Positions 1 through 5,563 of a DNA stretch of 5,687 nucleotides are shown here, in pieces; position 1 is the first letter of the stretch, and the number at the start of each line of letters is the position of its first letter. The position numbers and the translations under genes are program-made. Location: assembly GCA_002084765.1 (NCBI GenBank), contig NBMB01000094.1:1-5687 (forward strand), written 5' to 3'. The notes under the pieces were generated by a model that was given only the letters and a program-made list of their open reading frames with translations, was not told the DNA's origin and did not search any database. Source of the DNA: Candidatus Cloacimonetes bacterium 4572_55 (GTDB taxonomy: Bacteria; 4572-55).

Positions 1-28
1 AACCTAAGTCAAGTATTAGCGGATACAT
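1..28 (-). CDS. 5' end of a gene running off the left edge (possibly another lgt-like gene)
   Basis: An ATG at 26-28 on the minus strand opens a frame that stays open to the window edge and reads MYPLILDLG. A GGAGA Shine-Dalgarno lies at 36-40, seven bases upstream of the start. A competing ATG at 31-33 hits a stop after five codons, so 28 is the better start. The opening resembles the usual first residues of prolipoprotein diacylglyceryl transferase (Met-Tyr/His-Pro followed by hydrophobic residues and a Gly). Nine residues are far too few to assign a family, so the lgt idea is a guess. That a gene starts here is moderately supported by the spacing of the ribosome binding site. Confidence 0.35.
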
Positions 29-75
29 ACCATTTTCTCCAAACCATTTAATTTTTTTTAGTTATTCGGTGCCAC

Positions 76-162
76 TCAGTCGCAAATCGATGAGATCAAA
101 TTGAATAAAGATATCCACATCAGGATCCATCGTAAAACCACCGCTCCATATTTCGGTCTCAT
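76..162 (-). CDS. Possible 28-residue hydrophobic peptide
   Basis: This short frame starts at ATG 160-162 and ends with TGA at 76-78. AGGAG at 168-172 is five bases upstream of the start, as good a ribosome binding site as those of the two large genes. The peptide begins MRPKYG and continues as one hydrophobic stretch (about residues 6-27, with one Arg at 11), so it could form a single membrane helix with a positive N-terminus. A promoter-like match lies about 65-95 bases upstream. It overlaps the third frame of the proposed remnant (62-175), and only one of the two readings is likely to be real. No family is recognised, and such small ORFs often arise by chance. Confidence 0.22.
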   Translation of the reverse strand: MRPKYGAVVLRWILMWISLFNLISSICD

Positions 163-227
163 ATTCTCTCCTCATAATTTGTCATAAATCGTAAATTTTC
201 GGCTTGATAATTTTCGCCCTCATCGAC

Positions 228-257
228 AATATACCTTATCTTAATCTCAAAAGTCAA
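228..257 (-). promoter_or_regulatory. Sigma70-like promoter match
   Basis: On the minus strand, TTGACT (252-257) and TATATT (228-233) are separated by 18 bases. Each hexamer differs from the consensus -35 and -10 at one position. Transcription would begin near 221 and lead into the small hydrophobic ORF at 76-162. The match is good, but the DNA is AT-rich and FCB bacteria often use different promoter sequences, so function is uncertain. Confidence 0.35.
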
Positions 258-272
258 TAACTTTTTTATAGC

Positions 273-290
273 GGGGTGCGCCTCTGCGCC
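273..290 (+). other. GC-rich hairpin in AT-rich spacer
   Basis: GGGTGCG (273-279) can pair with TGCGCCC (284-290) around a four-base loop. Two of the seven pairs are G-U wobbles that exist only if the plus strand is transcribed; the minus-strand RNA would have mismatches there. Five T residues follow at 296-300 after a five-base gap. It could be a weak plus-strand terminator, but no plus-strand gene is seen before it. Confidence 0.35.
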
Positions 291-362
291 CACTGCTTTT
301 TGTTAACCGAGGTAAACAGGATCGGTTGTTCAGCCGCGCCCCAGACGTCAAGCCCATAATGT

Positions 363-400
363 AAAAAAAAATCCCGTAGGCTCTAAAGCCCCGGGATTTC
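363..400 (-). terminator. Rho-independent terminator after the beta-helix gene
   Basis: AAATCCCG (369-376) and CGGGATTT (392-399) form a perfect eight-pair stem, extended inside by GGCT/AGCC (379-382 with 387-390). In minus-strand transcripts it is followed directly by an uninterrupted run of U (363-371). It lies about 18 bases past the stop codon of the 816-codon gene, the expected place for the end of that transcription unit. Confidence 0.88.
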
Positions 401-417
401 GTTTCATGCTCGCACGC

Positions 418-687
418 TTATTTCAACAATACCATGCGCTTGGACTGGTCAAAGCCGGATTCGGTCTTGAGTCGATAGAAATAGATACCGCCGGCTACCT
501 GTTTGCCATGGTCGTTTCGACCGTCCCATTGCGCTGACTTGAAGCCTGATGACTCCTCGTGATCCACCAGGGTACGCACGAGTTGCCCCATGGTGTTGTA
601 CACTTTCAGGCTGACTTGCCCGGCCTGCGGCAGACGGTAGGCGATCGTGGCACTGGAATTAAAAGGATTGGGATAGCTTTGAGAAAC
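418..687 (-). other. C-terminal FlgD-Ig-like / type A sorting domain of the beta-helix protein
   Basis: Residues 728-816 contain the landmarks of this module in order: SYPNPFN, a TIAYRLP strand, VSLKVYNTMGQLVRTL, a WDGRNDHGKQVAGGIYFYRL segment, and the terminal KRMVLLK. In FCB bacteria the family forms a small immunoglobulin-like fold that is recognised during secretion and often removed afterwards. Confidence 0.88.
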
Positions 688-2868
688 CTCGTATCTCTCA
701 GGAATTTCAGCCGGTGTGTTGGGAGGATGGGCTTGCGAAAAAGTCAAGGTTTGCATGAGTTCATCCGCTTTTTGTCGGTAGCTCTGAAAACTCCGCAAAC
801 GATTTTCCGAGTGTGGAACAGAGCCAGCCGACATTGGCTGAGCACCTCCGCCCATCAGGTGATTGACATAAGCAAGGTCGATTTCAGCAAAGACAGCCTG
901 CTCCGGTTCGGTATTCGAATCGTCGATAATCGCTTGCAACAGGTCAATCGCCGCCGAATAATTTTCTTCCGAAATATAGCACATGATGATGAAATGCTGC
1001 AACGAACCCTCAAGGTCAGAATAAGCTCCGCTTACCGTGGATTCAAAATAGGATCGAAGCTGAGAAAAATTATGGGTCACGCTTTTTTCCAAACCGTAAA
1101 GCCGCTTTACGCTCAACCCGGCTTCGTCGCTTTCCGGATACGTGTCAATGATTTCTTCATACAGACTTTTAGATCCAGCGTCGTCATTGTTAATTTCCGC
1201 CTCCTCGGCCAGGGCGAATAATTCTTTGGACGGTGTGGCTCCAGTAAATCCAAATGCGCCCGGCGGTTCAAATATCCACGAGTCATCTGGATCCCAGGTG
1301 TTGCCGTCGATGTCGTATTGGGTCACGCCGTCCCAACTGATACAGTGAACCAGATTGGCGTCAAGTGTGTTCATTCGTAACAAGGCGTCGGAGACGGTGT
1401 TTTCGCCATTTGCAATGATAAAGTCTGAATCGCCTGAAAAAAATATTTCAGGCCCCCCGGTAACTGCCGGATCCGTTCGGGTGTCCTGAATCGTATTGCT
1501 AAAAAATGACGCAGCGGATTCGTTCGAGAAGAGAACCCCGACATTATTATCAGTCAAACGGTTGCCATCATATTGATTACGGTTATAACCGAGACGCACC
1601 TGGCTGTCCCAGATAGCGACTCCGATATGAGCTCCAACGATGTCATTATCGGTAATGTCATTTTCGATCCGGACAGCACGGTGGGCATGGGAGATGTGGA
1701 TACCGGTGTTCTCCACATAAATATCATTGTCTTGGATCATAAAAAAGCCATCGGAAAAAATAATTCCACTTTCGCCGCCTTGAATGACATTTGCCCATAT
1801 ATCGGCGTCGGCCTGGTCTATAGCCACGCCTGTCCAGCAATTATTGAGCTCGTTATGGTGGATTTGTAAATATGAGCCGTTATCGGCATAGATAGCGGTT
1901 ATAGCGTTTTCCAATATACAGTCGTTTAAAAACGCGGTCCCACCGTCAGTAACCCGGATTCCGTCCCATCGCTGATTCTCTTCAATGGTGGTGAATAGAC
2001 TGTTGCTTGCCGTCAGTTGTCCCGAACCTTCCAATATGACGACGTTCCCAGGAATCGTTGGTTCAGGAGGGTAAGAATCGTCGATAAAAGTGGCGTTTTG
2101 AGCTATGATCTCTGCATTATTTATGATAAGTGAAGCGCCATCCTCGACGATTATCTTATGGGTGTACTCCAGATTGATGGTGGCTTCTAAGATGGTCAAA
2201 CTGCTACCCGAGGGAAGGGTCAAATCATAGTGGATATCTACATCTGTTATCTCACCAGGCCACTCGTTATCGATCACCTCAAATGGCACAGACCGCAAGT
2301 TCCTCATATCTTCTAACTCTGAAAGACAATAGTAGCCTCCCTCAGGACCTAAATATTTTACAATAACAGCTTCATAAGAACCGGGTGGTAAACCTCCATA
2401 ACCGTCTAATCCGTCATAAGTAGGGTCATGATAAAAATCGTTGTCTCCTATCTGATCGTTAATATTCAAGCTGTTTGTGTTTGTCGTAGGCGCTACTGGA
2501 AAATCATAAACGAGATGAACTGTTCCAGACAAATTACCTTCGCTGATTCGACCGTCGATCCAGGTATTATTATGTAGGGCGAAAAATTCATCATCATCAT
2601 GACCGGATTGACAATAGTTGTGATCTTCATAGCCATCAGCCACAACGTTATTGTCCCAACCAACGCGGCGAATATTGAAATGAAAAAATTTTCGTCCACC
2701 CGGATCTGGTTGACCCGCTCTAAATTCTACATCAAATCGGACATAAGAGGGATACACATCAATATTCCAATCGATTCGATCGCCGATTTGGGCAACAGAT
2801 AAACCTGGATTTATCAAAAATAATACAAAAGACAAAACAACATAAAAATACACCATTAGATTCTTCAT
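418..2868 (-). CDS. Secreted right-handed parallel beta-helix protein with C-terminal sorting domain
   Basis: The product has 816 residues and is predicted to be exported. Residues 1-26 are a signal peptide (Lys3, hydrophobic core 5-20, likely cleavage after SVA). Residues 30-200 form a Gly/Asp-rich beta domain I cannot assign, with Cys86 and Cys181. Residues 208-495 are imperfect parallel beta-helix coils of NosD/PbH1 type, with recurring patterns such as GIRVTDGGTAFLNDCILEN, TGVAI, SGIIF, TGIHI, IGVAIW and VGVLFSN. Residues 546-670 are helical and TPR-like (SLYEEIIDTYPESDEA). Residues 675-725 are a linker, and 728-816 carry SYPNPFN, VYNTMGQLVRTL, GGIYFYRLKT and a basic end. Known tails of this type direct secretion and surface attachment through type IX secretion in Bacteroidetes; whether this organism has that system cannot be seen. 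GAGGA at 2878-2882 supports the start, nine bases away. No polysaccharide-lyase active site is evident, so adhesion or glycan binding is only an inference. Confidence 0.93.
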   Translation of the reverse strand: MKNLMVYFYVVLSFVLFLINPGLSVAQIGDRIDWNIDVYPSYVRFDVEFRAGQPDPGGRKFFHFNIRRVGWDNNVVADGYEDHNYCQSGHDDDEFFALHNNTWIDGRISEGNLSGTVHLVYDFPVAPTTNTNSLNINDQIGDNDFYHDPTYDGLDGYGGLPPGSYEAVIVKYLGPEGGYYCLSELEDMRNLRSVPFEVIDNEWPGEITDVDIHYDLTLPSGSSLTILEATINLEYTHKIIVEDGASLIINNAEIIAQNATFIDDSYPPEPTIPGNVVILEGSGQLTASNSLFTTIEENQRWDGIRVTDGGTAFLNDCILENAITAIYADNGSYLQIHHNELNNCWTGVAIDQADADIWANVIQGGESGIIFSDGFFMIQDNDIYVENTGIHISHAHRAVRIENDITDNDIVGAHIGVAIWDSQVRLGYNRNQYDGNRLTDNNVGVLFSNESAASFFSNTIQDTRTDPAVTGGPEIFFSGDSDFIIANGENTVSDALLRMNTLDANLVHCISWDGVTQYDIDGNTWDPDDSWIFEPPGAFGFTGATPSKELFALAEEAEINNDDAGSKSLYEEIIDTYPESDEAGLSVKRLYGLEKSVTHNFSQLRSYFESTVSGAYSDLEGSLQHFIIMCYISEENYSAAIDLLQAIIDDSNTEPEQAVFAEIDLAYVNHLMGGGAQPMSAGSVPHSENRLRSFQSYRQKADELMQTLTFSQAHPPNTPAEIPERYEVSQSYPNPFNSSATIAYRLPQAGQVSLKVYNTMGQLVRTLVDHEESSGFKSAQWDGRNDHGKQVAGGIYFYRLKTESGFDQSKRMVLLK
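859..1233 (-). other. TPR-like helical segment of the beta-helix protein
   Basis: Residues 546-670 change from beta-rich to helical. KELFALAEEAEINNDDAGSK followed by LYEEIIDTYPESDEA matches the TPR pattern seen in YbgF/BamD-type helices. A second pair is SLQHFIIMCYISEENYSAA with IDLLQAIIDDSN. Two to three repeats are likely. Such segments between a beta-helix and a sorting tail are known from large FCB surface proteins and probably serve as a spacer or contact surface. Confidence 0.6.
1384..2247 (-). other. Parallel beta-helix repeat region
   Basis: Residues 208-495 are built of coils of roughly 20-25 residues with alternating small hydrophobic and polar residues and frequent Asn turns (NxI, NDI, GI.I). 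This is the signature of right-handed parallel beta-helices (NosD/PbH1). About ten coils can be counted, with blurred edges. Helices of this kind bind or cleave polysaccharides or act as adhesins, and the sequence does not decide which. Confidence 0.75.
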
Positions 2869-2877
2869 CGTATTTAA

Positions 2878-2914
2878 TCCTCAAAAAAATAATAAAAAAC
2901 GACATAAATTATAA
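2878..2914 (-). promoter_or_regulatory. Ribosome binding site and possible -10 box upstream of the beta-helix gene
   Basis: GAGGA at 2878-2882 is nine bases from the ATG at 2866-2868. A perfect TATAAT reads on the minus strand at 2909-2914, which would give a leader of about 35 bases. No convincing -35 is found 16-18 bases further upstream. The promoter part is therefore weak; the gene may be cotranscribed with the upstream propeller gene, since no terminator is visible in the 84-base gap. Confidence 0.35.
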
Positions 2915-2952
2915 TATAACAGACAAAAAAACGTCGCACCAGCTCTCCATTT

Positions 2953-3216
2953 TTACCGTAATAGAGTCATACGTCGGGTTTGAATGCCCCTGTTTGTTTT
3001 TAAGCGATACAGATAGACGCCGCTAACTACCGGATTGCCCTTATTATCCACGCCATTCCATGTAACGGAGTGGGAGCCTGCCTCGTATATGGTTCCAGCC
3101 AGCAGCCTGTTAACCAATTGACCGTTGATATTGTAAATCGAGAGCTGAACAGGCGTTGTTTCACTCAGGAAAAAGCGAATCGTGGTCGCCGGATTAAAAG
3201 GATTGGGATAGTTTTG
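2953..3216 (-). other. C-terminal FlgD-Ig-like / type A sorting domain of the propeller protein
   Basis: Residues 647-733 run QNYPNPFNP, TTIRFFLSE, VQLSIYNINGQLVNRLL, a TWNGVDNKGNPVVSGVYLYR segment, and the terminal TRRMTLLR. They align block by block with the tail of the neighbouring beta-helix protein. This is the best evidence that both proteins leave the cell by the same route. Confidence 0.9.
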
Positions 3217-5154
3217 CCTTAGCTGATCTTGATCATCGACAGCAGGCATCAGCTCCGATTCCTCGACAGATAATGTCTCTGACGATAGAACAAGTAAGCC
3301 GCCGGATTGGATTGGCAGATAAATATGACCCTGGTGAACAGCGATTTGAGTCGTCCACCCAGGAGAGCTATAGGCAGCGGCTAATGACACATTCCTGGGA
3401 TCGTCGATGTCGAAAATGAATAGTCCCGATTCCGCGGGCATATAGGCGTAACGGTCGTGAACAGCTACCTTTTCAGCCCATGGTCCAAGAACTCCTTGCC
3501 AGTCATACCCCCCGATCAATTCAACCTGGCGCGGGTCGCTGATGTCATAGATATACAAGCCGCCCGGTCCGCCAGACAGATAGCCATATTGCCCCTCAAG
3601 GGTAATCCCGGTGGCAAAACATCCCCAGTAATGGCCAATAGCCGGATAAAAACCGACTTCTACCGGATTATTCGGGTTCTGCACATTCAGGACTCTTAGA
3701 CCGGAAATCTCGCCGCTCTGATCAGCAAGAAAGGCATAGCCGCCGGAAACCTCTACATCGGTTATCTGACCCAAAAAACGGGCAACCCGAATCGGATGAG
3801 ACGGATCCCTGACATCCAAGATATGCAGGCCAGAAGCATAATCAGCCACATAAGCATAATCGTCAACCACAAAAGTAGCAAAAGCATTCTCTAAGCTGTC
3901 ATAAGAGCCGACTTCATATAAGTTATCTAAATCGCTTATGTCGATGATACTCAGACCATCGGGCCACGAAGTCAAATAAGCATAGGTATCTGCCAGCATA
4001 ATATTTCGACTGAATTCAATATCTTGATAATGGCTCACATAGTGCACTGCCTCGGGCTGACTGATATCAAACGCCACCAGTCCAGCCATACTATCAGCCA
4101 GGTAAGCGTATTGGTCTCTCACGCTTATTCCCCTTGCAGAACCTGGCATCTCTGAGCGGAAGAGGCGAACCGGCTGCAACAGATCGCTTATGTCAAAAAT
4201 TCGCAAGCCGCCGGAACCAAGAGCCGCGTAAGCATAATCGCCGATAACAGTGAGGCTTGCCTTTGCCCCGACTCCCGGCTTGCCATGTTCAGGTAATACA
4301 TGATGAACAACTTCAGTCGGTTGGGATGGATCCGTGACGTCAATAACTCGAAAATAGGGGGAATCTATAATTCTTGTGCTTGTAAGCGATCCCCTTAACA
4401 TATAGGCATAGTTGTCAATCACCCTGATCGCATCCACCCATAACGTATCGGAGTAGATTTCCTCCATGGCGGTCGGGTGAGGCATTTGGTAAATCCAAAA
4501 ACTCCTACCCCCGAAATAAGCATAGCCATCTGTCAACTCGATTTCCCAAACATACTCCATAGGATGCGCGTTTACATGGATTGGATTTTCCGGATCGCTG
4601 ACATCGACCACCCGGACACTGTGTTCTAGATCCGCGACAAAAAGGTAGTCGCCAGAGATTTTTACGGTGATGGCATAATCCATAAAAGCCCAATCATAAT
4701 CGTAAATAGCGACCAGCTCGATATTGGTCGGATCGCTAATATTGAGAATATAGACCCCCCAAAAAGCGCACCCCATATAAGCATAATCTCCCTGAACGTC
4801 GATAGCCGTAGCATGATAGTCATAACTATTGAGATGCACCGGTTGATAGGGGTCGCCGACGTCAAAAATTTGCAAGCCGCTTCCCGGTGAAGCCACATAA
4901 GCATAACCATGAGCCACTTTTATATCGGCAGCGCTGCCAAGTTGGAACGAGCTTATCTTATGGCTTTCTTCCGGATCGCTGATATCGAAAATGGCAAAGC
5001 CATTACCTGTGGCGCAATAAGCGTAGTCGCCCACGATTTGGACGTCTTCGATCGAACCGCCAATATGGCTGACCAATTCCACATTAAAGTCCTGTGCACA
5101 GACAAAAGGAACACATAACAGAAAAGAGATAATGGAAATTACGAATCGCTTCAT
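2953..5154 (-). CDS. Secreted LVIVD-repeat beta-propeller protein with C-terminal sorting domain
   Basis: The product has 733 residues. Residues 1-20 form a signal peptide (MKRF, hydrophobic core, likely cleavage after VCA); there is no lipobox, so it is probably not a lipoprotein. Residues 36-625 are 14 tandem repeats of LVIVD type. Each has the form V.V.GDYAYVA...GL.IFDISDP..P..V, with aromatic anchors near 44, 84, 124, 170, 211, 249, 307, 349, 391, 433, 473, 523, 569 and 611. Each repeat is expected to make one four-stranded blade. Residues 626-645 are an acidic linker, and 647-733 carry QNYPNPFNP, SIYNINGQLVNRLL, GVYLYRLKT and RRMTLLR, the FlgD-like sorting tail used for export in FCB bacteria. 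AGGAG at 5160-5164 sits five bases before the ATG. It lies 84 bases upstream of the beta-helix gene and is probably transcribed with it. No enzyme motif is visible; extracellular protein or glycan binding is an inference. Confidence 0.93.
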   Translation of the reverse strand: MKRFVISIISFLLCVPFVCAQDFNVELVSHIGGSIEDVQIVGDYAYCATGNGFAIFDISDPEESHKISSFQLGSAADIKVAHGYAYVASPGSGLQIFDVGDPYQPVHLNSYDYHATAIDVQGDYAYMGCAFWGVYILNISDPTNIELVAIYDYDWAFMDYAITVKISGDYLFVADLEHSVRVVDVSDPENPIHVNAHPMEYVWEIELTDGYAYFGGRSFWIYQMPHPTAMEEIYSDTLWVDAIRVIDNYAYMLRGSLTSTRIIDSPYFRVIDVTDPSQPTEVVHHVLPEHGKPGVGAKASLTVIGDYAYAALGSGGLRIFDISDLLQPVRLFRSEMPGSARGISVRDQYAYLADSMAGLVAFDISQPEAVHYVSHYQDIEFSRNIMLADTYAYLTSWPDGLSIIDISDLDNLYEVGSYDSLENAFATFVVDDYAYVADYASGLHILDVRDPSHPIRVARFLGQITDVEVSGGYAFLADQSGEISGLRVLNVQNPNNPVEVGFYPAIGHYWGCFATGITLEGQYGYLSGGPGGLYIYDISDPRQVELIGGYDWQGVLGPWAEKVAVHDRYAYMPAESGLFIFDIDDPRNVSLAAAYSSPGWTTQIAVHQGHIYLPIQSGGLLVLSSETLSVEESELMPAVDDQDQLRQNYPNPFNPATTIRFFLSETTPVQLSIYNINGQLVNRLLAGTIYEAGSHSVTWNGVDNKGNPVVSGVYLYRLKTNRGIQTRRMTLLR
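3280..5049 (-). repeat. Fourteen tandem LVIVD-type propeller blades
   Basis: Fourteen units occur within residues 36-625. Spacing between YAY anchors is mostly 38-46 residues, with longer units of about 58 (blade 6 to 7) and 50 (blade 11 to 12). The most regular motifs are DYAYVA, GLxIFDISDP and GDYAY. The units have diverged at the DNA level apart from short shared words, which suggests an old expansion. Blade 5 (WIYQMPHP in place of IFDISDP) and the last blade are the most degenerate. Confidence 0.82.
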
Positions 5155-5159
5155 TTTTT

Positions 5160-5164
5160 CTCCT
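5160..5164 (-). promoter_or_regulatory. Ribosome binding site of the propeller gene
   Basis: AGGAG on the minus strand lies five bases upstream of the ATG at 5152-5154. This fixes the start chosen for the gene and matches the position expected before its signal peptide. Confidence 0.75.
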
Positions 5165-5279
5165 ATCGTAATAGATTCGATTATGAGATAAAGTTAAACA
5201 ATAAAATAAGTGCTCTGTAATATCATCGTTTATTTGTCAGGTCCAGAATGTAAAAAACTTCCACCGTCACAAAAAGATC

Positions 5280-5307
5280 ACTCGCCCGCGCATGGAGCGA
5301 GGCGAGT
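5280..5307. other. GC-rich hairpin in the right intergenic region
   Basis: ACTCGCC (5280-5286) pairs perfectly with GGCGAGT (5301-5307), with an inner CGC/GCG (5287-5289 with 5297-5299) beside one bulged base. On the minus strand a five-T run (5271-5275) follows after four further bases, so it could act as a weak terminator or a transcript leader structure. The rest of 5165-5446 shows no convincing gene; it is AT-rich and may hold the promoter of the propeller gene, but I see no clear -35/-10 pair. Confidence 0.4.
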
Positions 5308-5402
5308 AGTGGAACTGAGCGTTCTTCATTGATTACCTGTTTAGCTGAAACCGAATCAACTACTTTAATTGGTAAAACGAACGAATCGGCAAAATGCTAA
5401 AA

Positions 5403-5449
5403 TTTATTGCAAAATTTTTTTTTCTTCAAACATACCCAACTGCAATAAA
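5403..5449. repeat. Nine-base inverted repeat
   Basis: TTTATTGCA (5403-5411) and TGCAATAAA (5441-5449) are exact reverse complements, 29 bases apart, just past the terminator. It may be a binding site or chance in AT-rich DNA. Confidence 0.3.
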
Positions 5450-5477
5450 AAAAGGGTGCTACTTATGCAACACCCTT
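5447..5477 (-). terminator. Rho-independent terminator of the gene(s) from the right
   Basis: AAGGGTG (reading 5477 to 5471) pairs with CACCCTT (5458 to 5452) around a 12-base loop. It is followed on the minus strand by a run of seven T (5447-5453) that overlaps the stem end. It marks the end of a transcription unit entering from the right and separates it from the propeller gene. Confidence 0.78.
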
Positions 5478-5563
5478 AACTCGAATTCTTTTCTATTTTA
5501 AAATTAGGACAGAATGAGAAGTTTCCAAGTTAGAGACGATTCAACGCCTGGGCGATAATTTTC

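Larger units (their letters stand above)
62..357 (-). pseudogene. Frame-broken coding remnant or cluster of overlapping short ORFs
   Basis: This gene-free stretch has three overlapping open frames on the minus strand. 247-357 (36 codons from ATG, basic, ending YKKVIDF) passes into 159-293 (44 codons, with IRYIVDEGENYQAENLRF). That in turn passes into 62-175 (37 codons from ATG, with IWSGGFTMDPDVDIFIQF). The second and third pieces have the mixed acidic/aromatic composition of ordinary folded protein, and skipping one base near 164-165 joins them without a stop. I read this as a decayed gene or one with a frameshift. It could also be chance open frames in AT-rich DNA. I recognise no family. 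Confidence 0.3.

Noticed and set aside
559-1221. 220-codon plus-strand open frame
   Set aside because: It is antisense to the end of the beta-helix gene, has no recognisable motif and no ribosome binding site of note, and the minus-strand frame has clear domains. It is a shadow frame.
1573-1869. 98-codon plus-strand open frame rich in Ile, Val and Asp
   Set aside because: It mirrors the beta-helix repeats on the opposite strand, and its composition is explained by them.
2925-2952. Terminator after the propeller gene based on the T run on the minus strand
   Set aside because: A seven-T run is present, but I could not find a stem of useful length directly before it.
4505-4910. Two overlapping minus-strand frames (4505-4693 and 4662-4910)
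   Set aside because: Both lie inside the propeller gene in another frame and have no domain, while the propeller frame continues unbroken.
3280-5049. CRISPR or DNA-level tandem repeat array
   Set aside because: The periodicity is about 120-140 bases, diverged, and in frame with a protein repeat. There are no identical short repeats with unique spacers.
5095-5154. Lipoprotein signal in the propeller protein (Cys14 and Cys19 near the signal peptide end)
   Set aside because: The residues before each Cys (FLL, PFV) do not match the L-A/S-G/A-C lipobox, and VCA followed by Gln fits ordinary signal peptidase I cleavage.
5398-5428. AAAATTT...AAATTTT inverted repeat followed by a T run as a plus-strand terminator
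   Set aside because: The stem is made only of A-U pairs, would be unstable, and no plus-strand gene precedes it.
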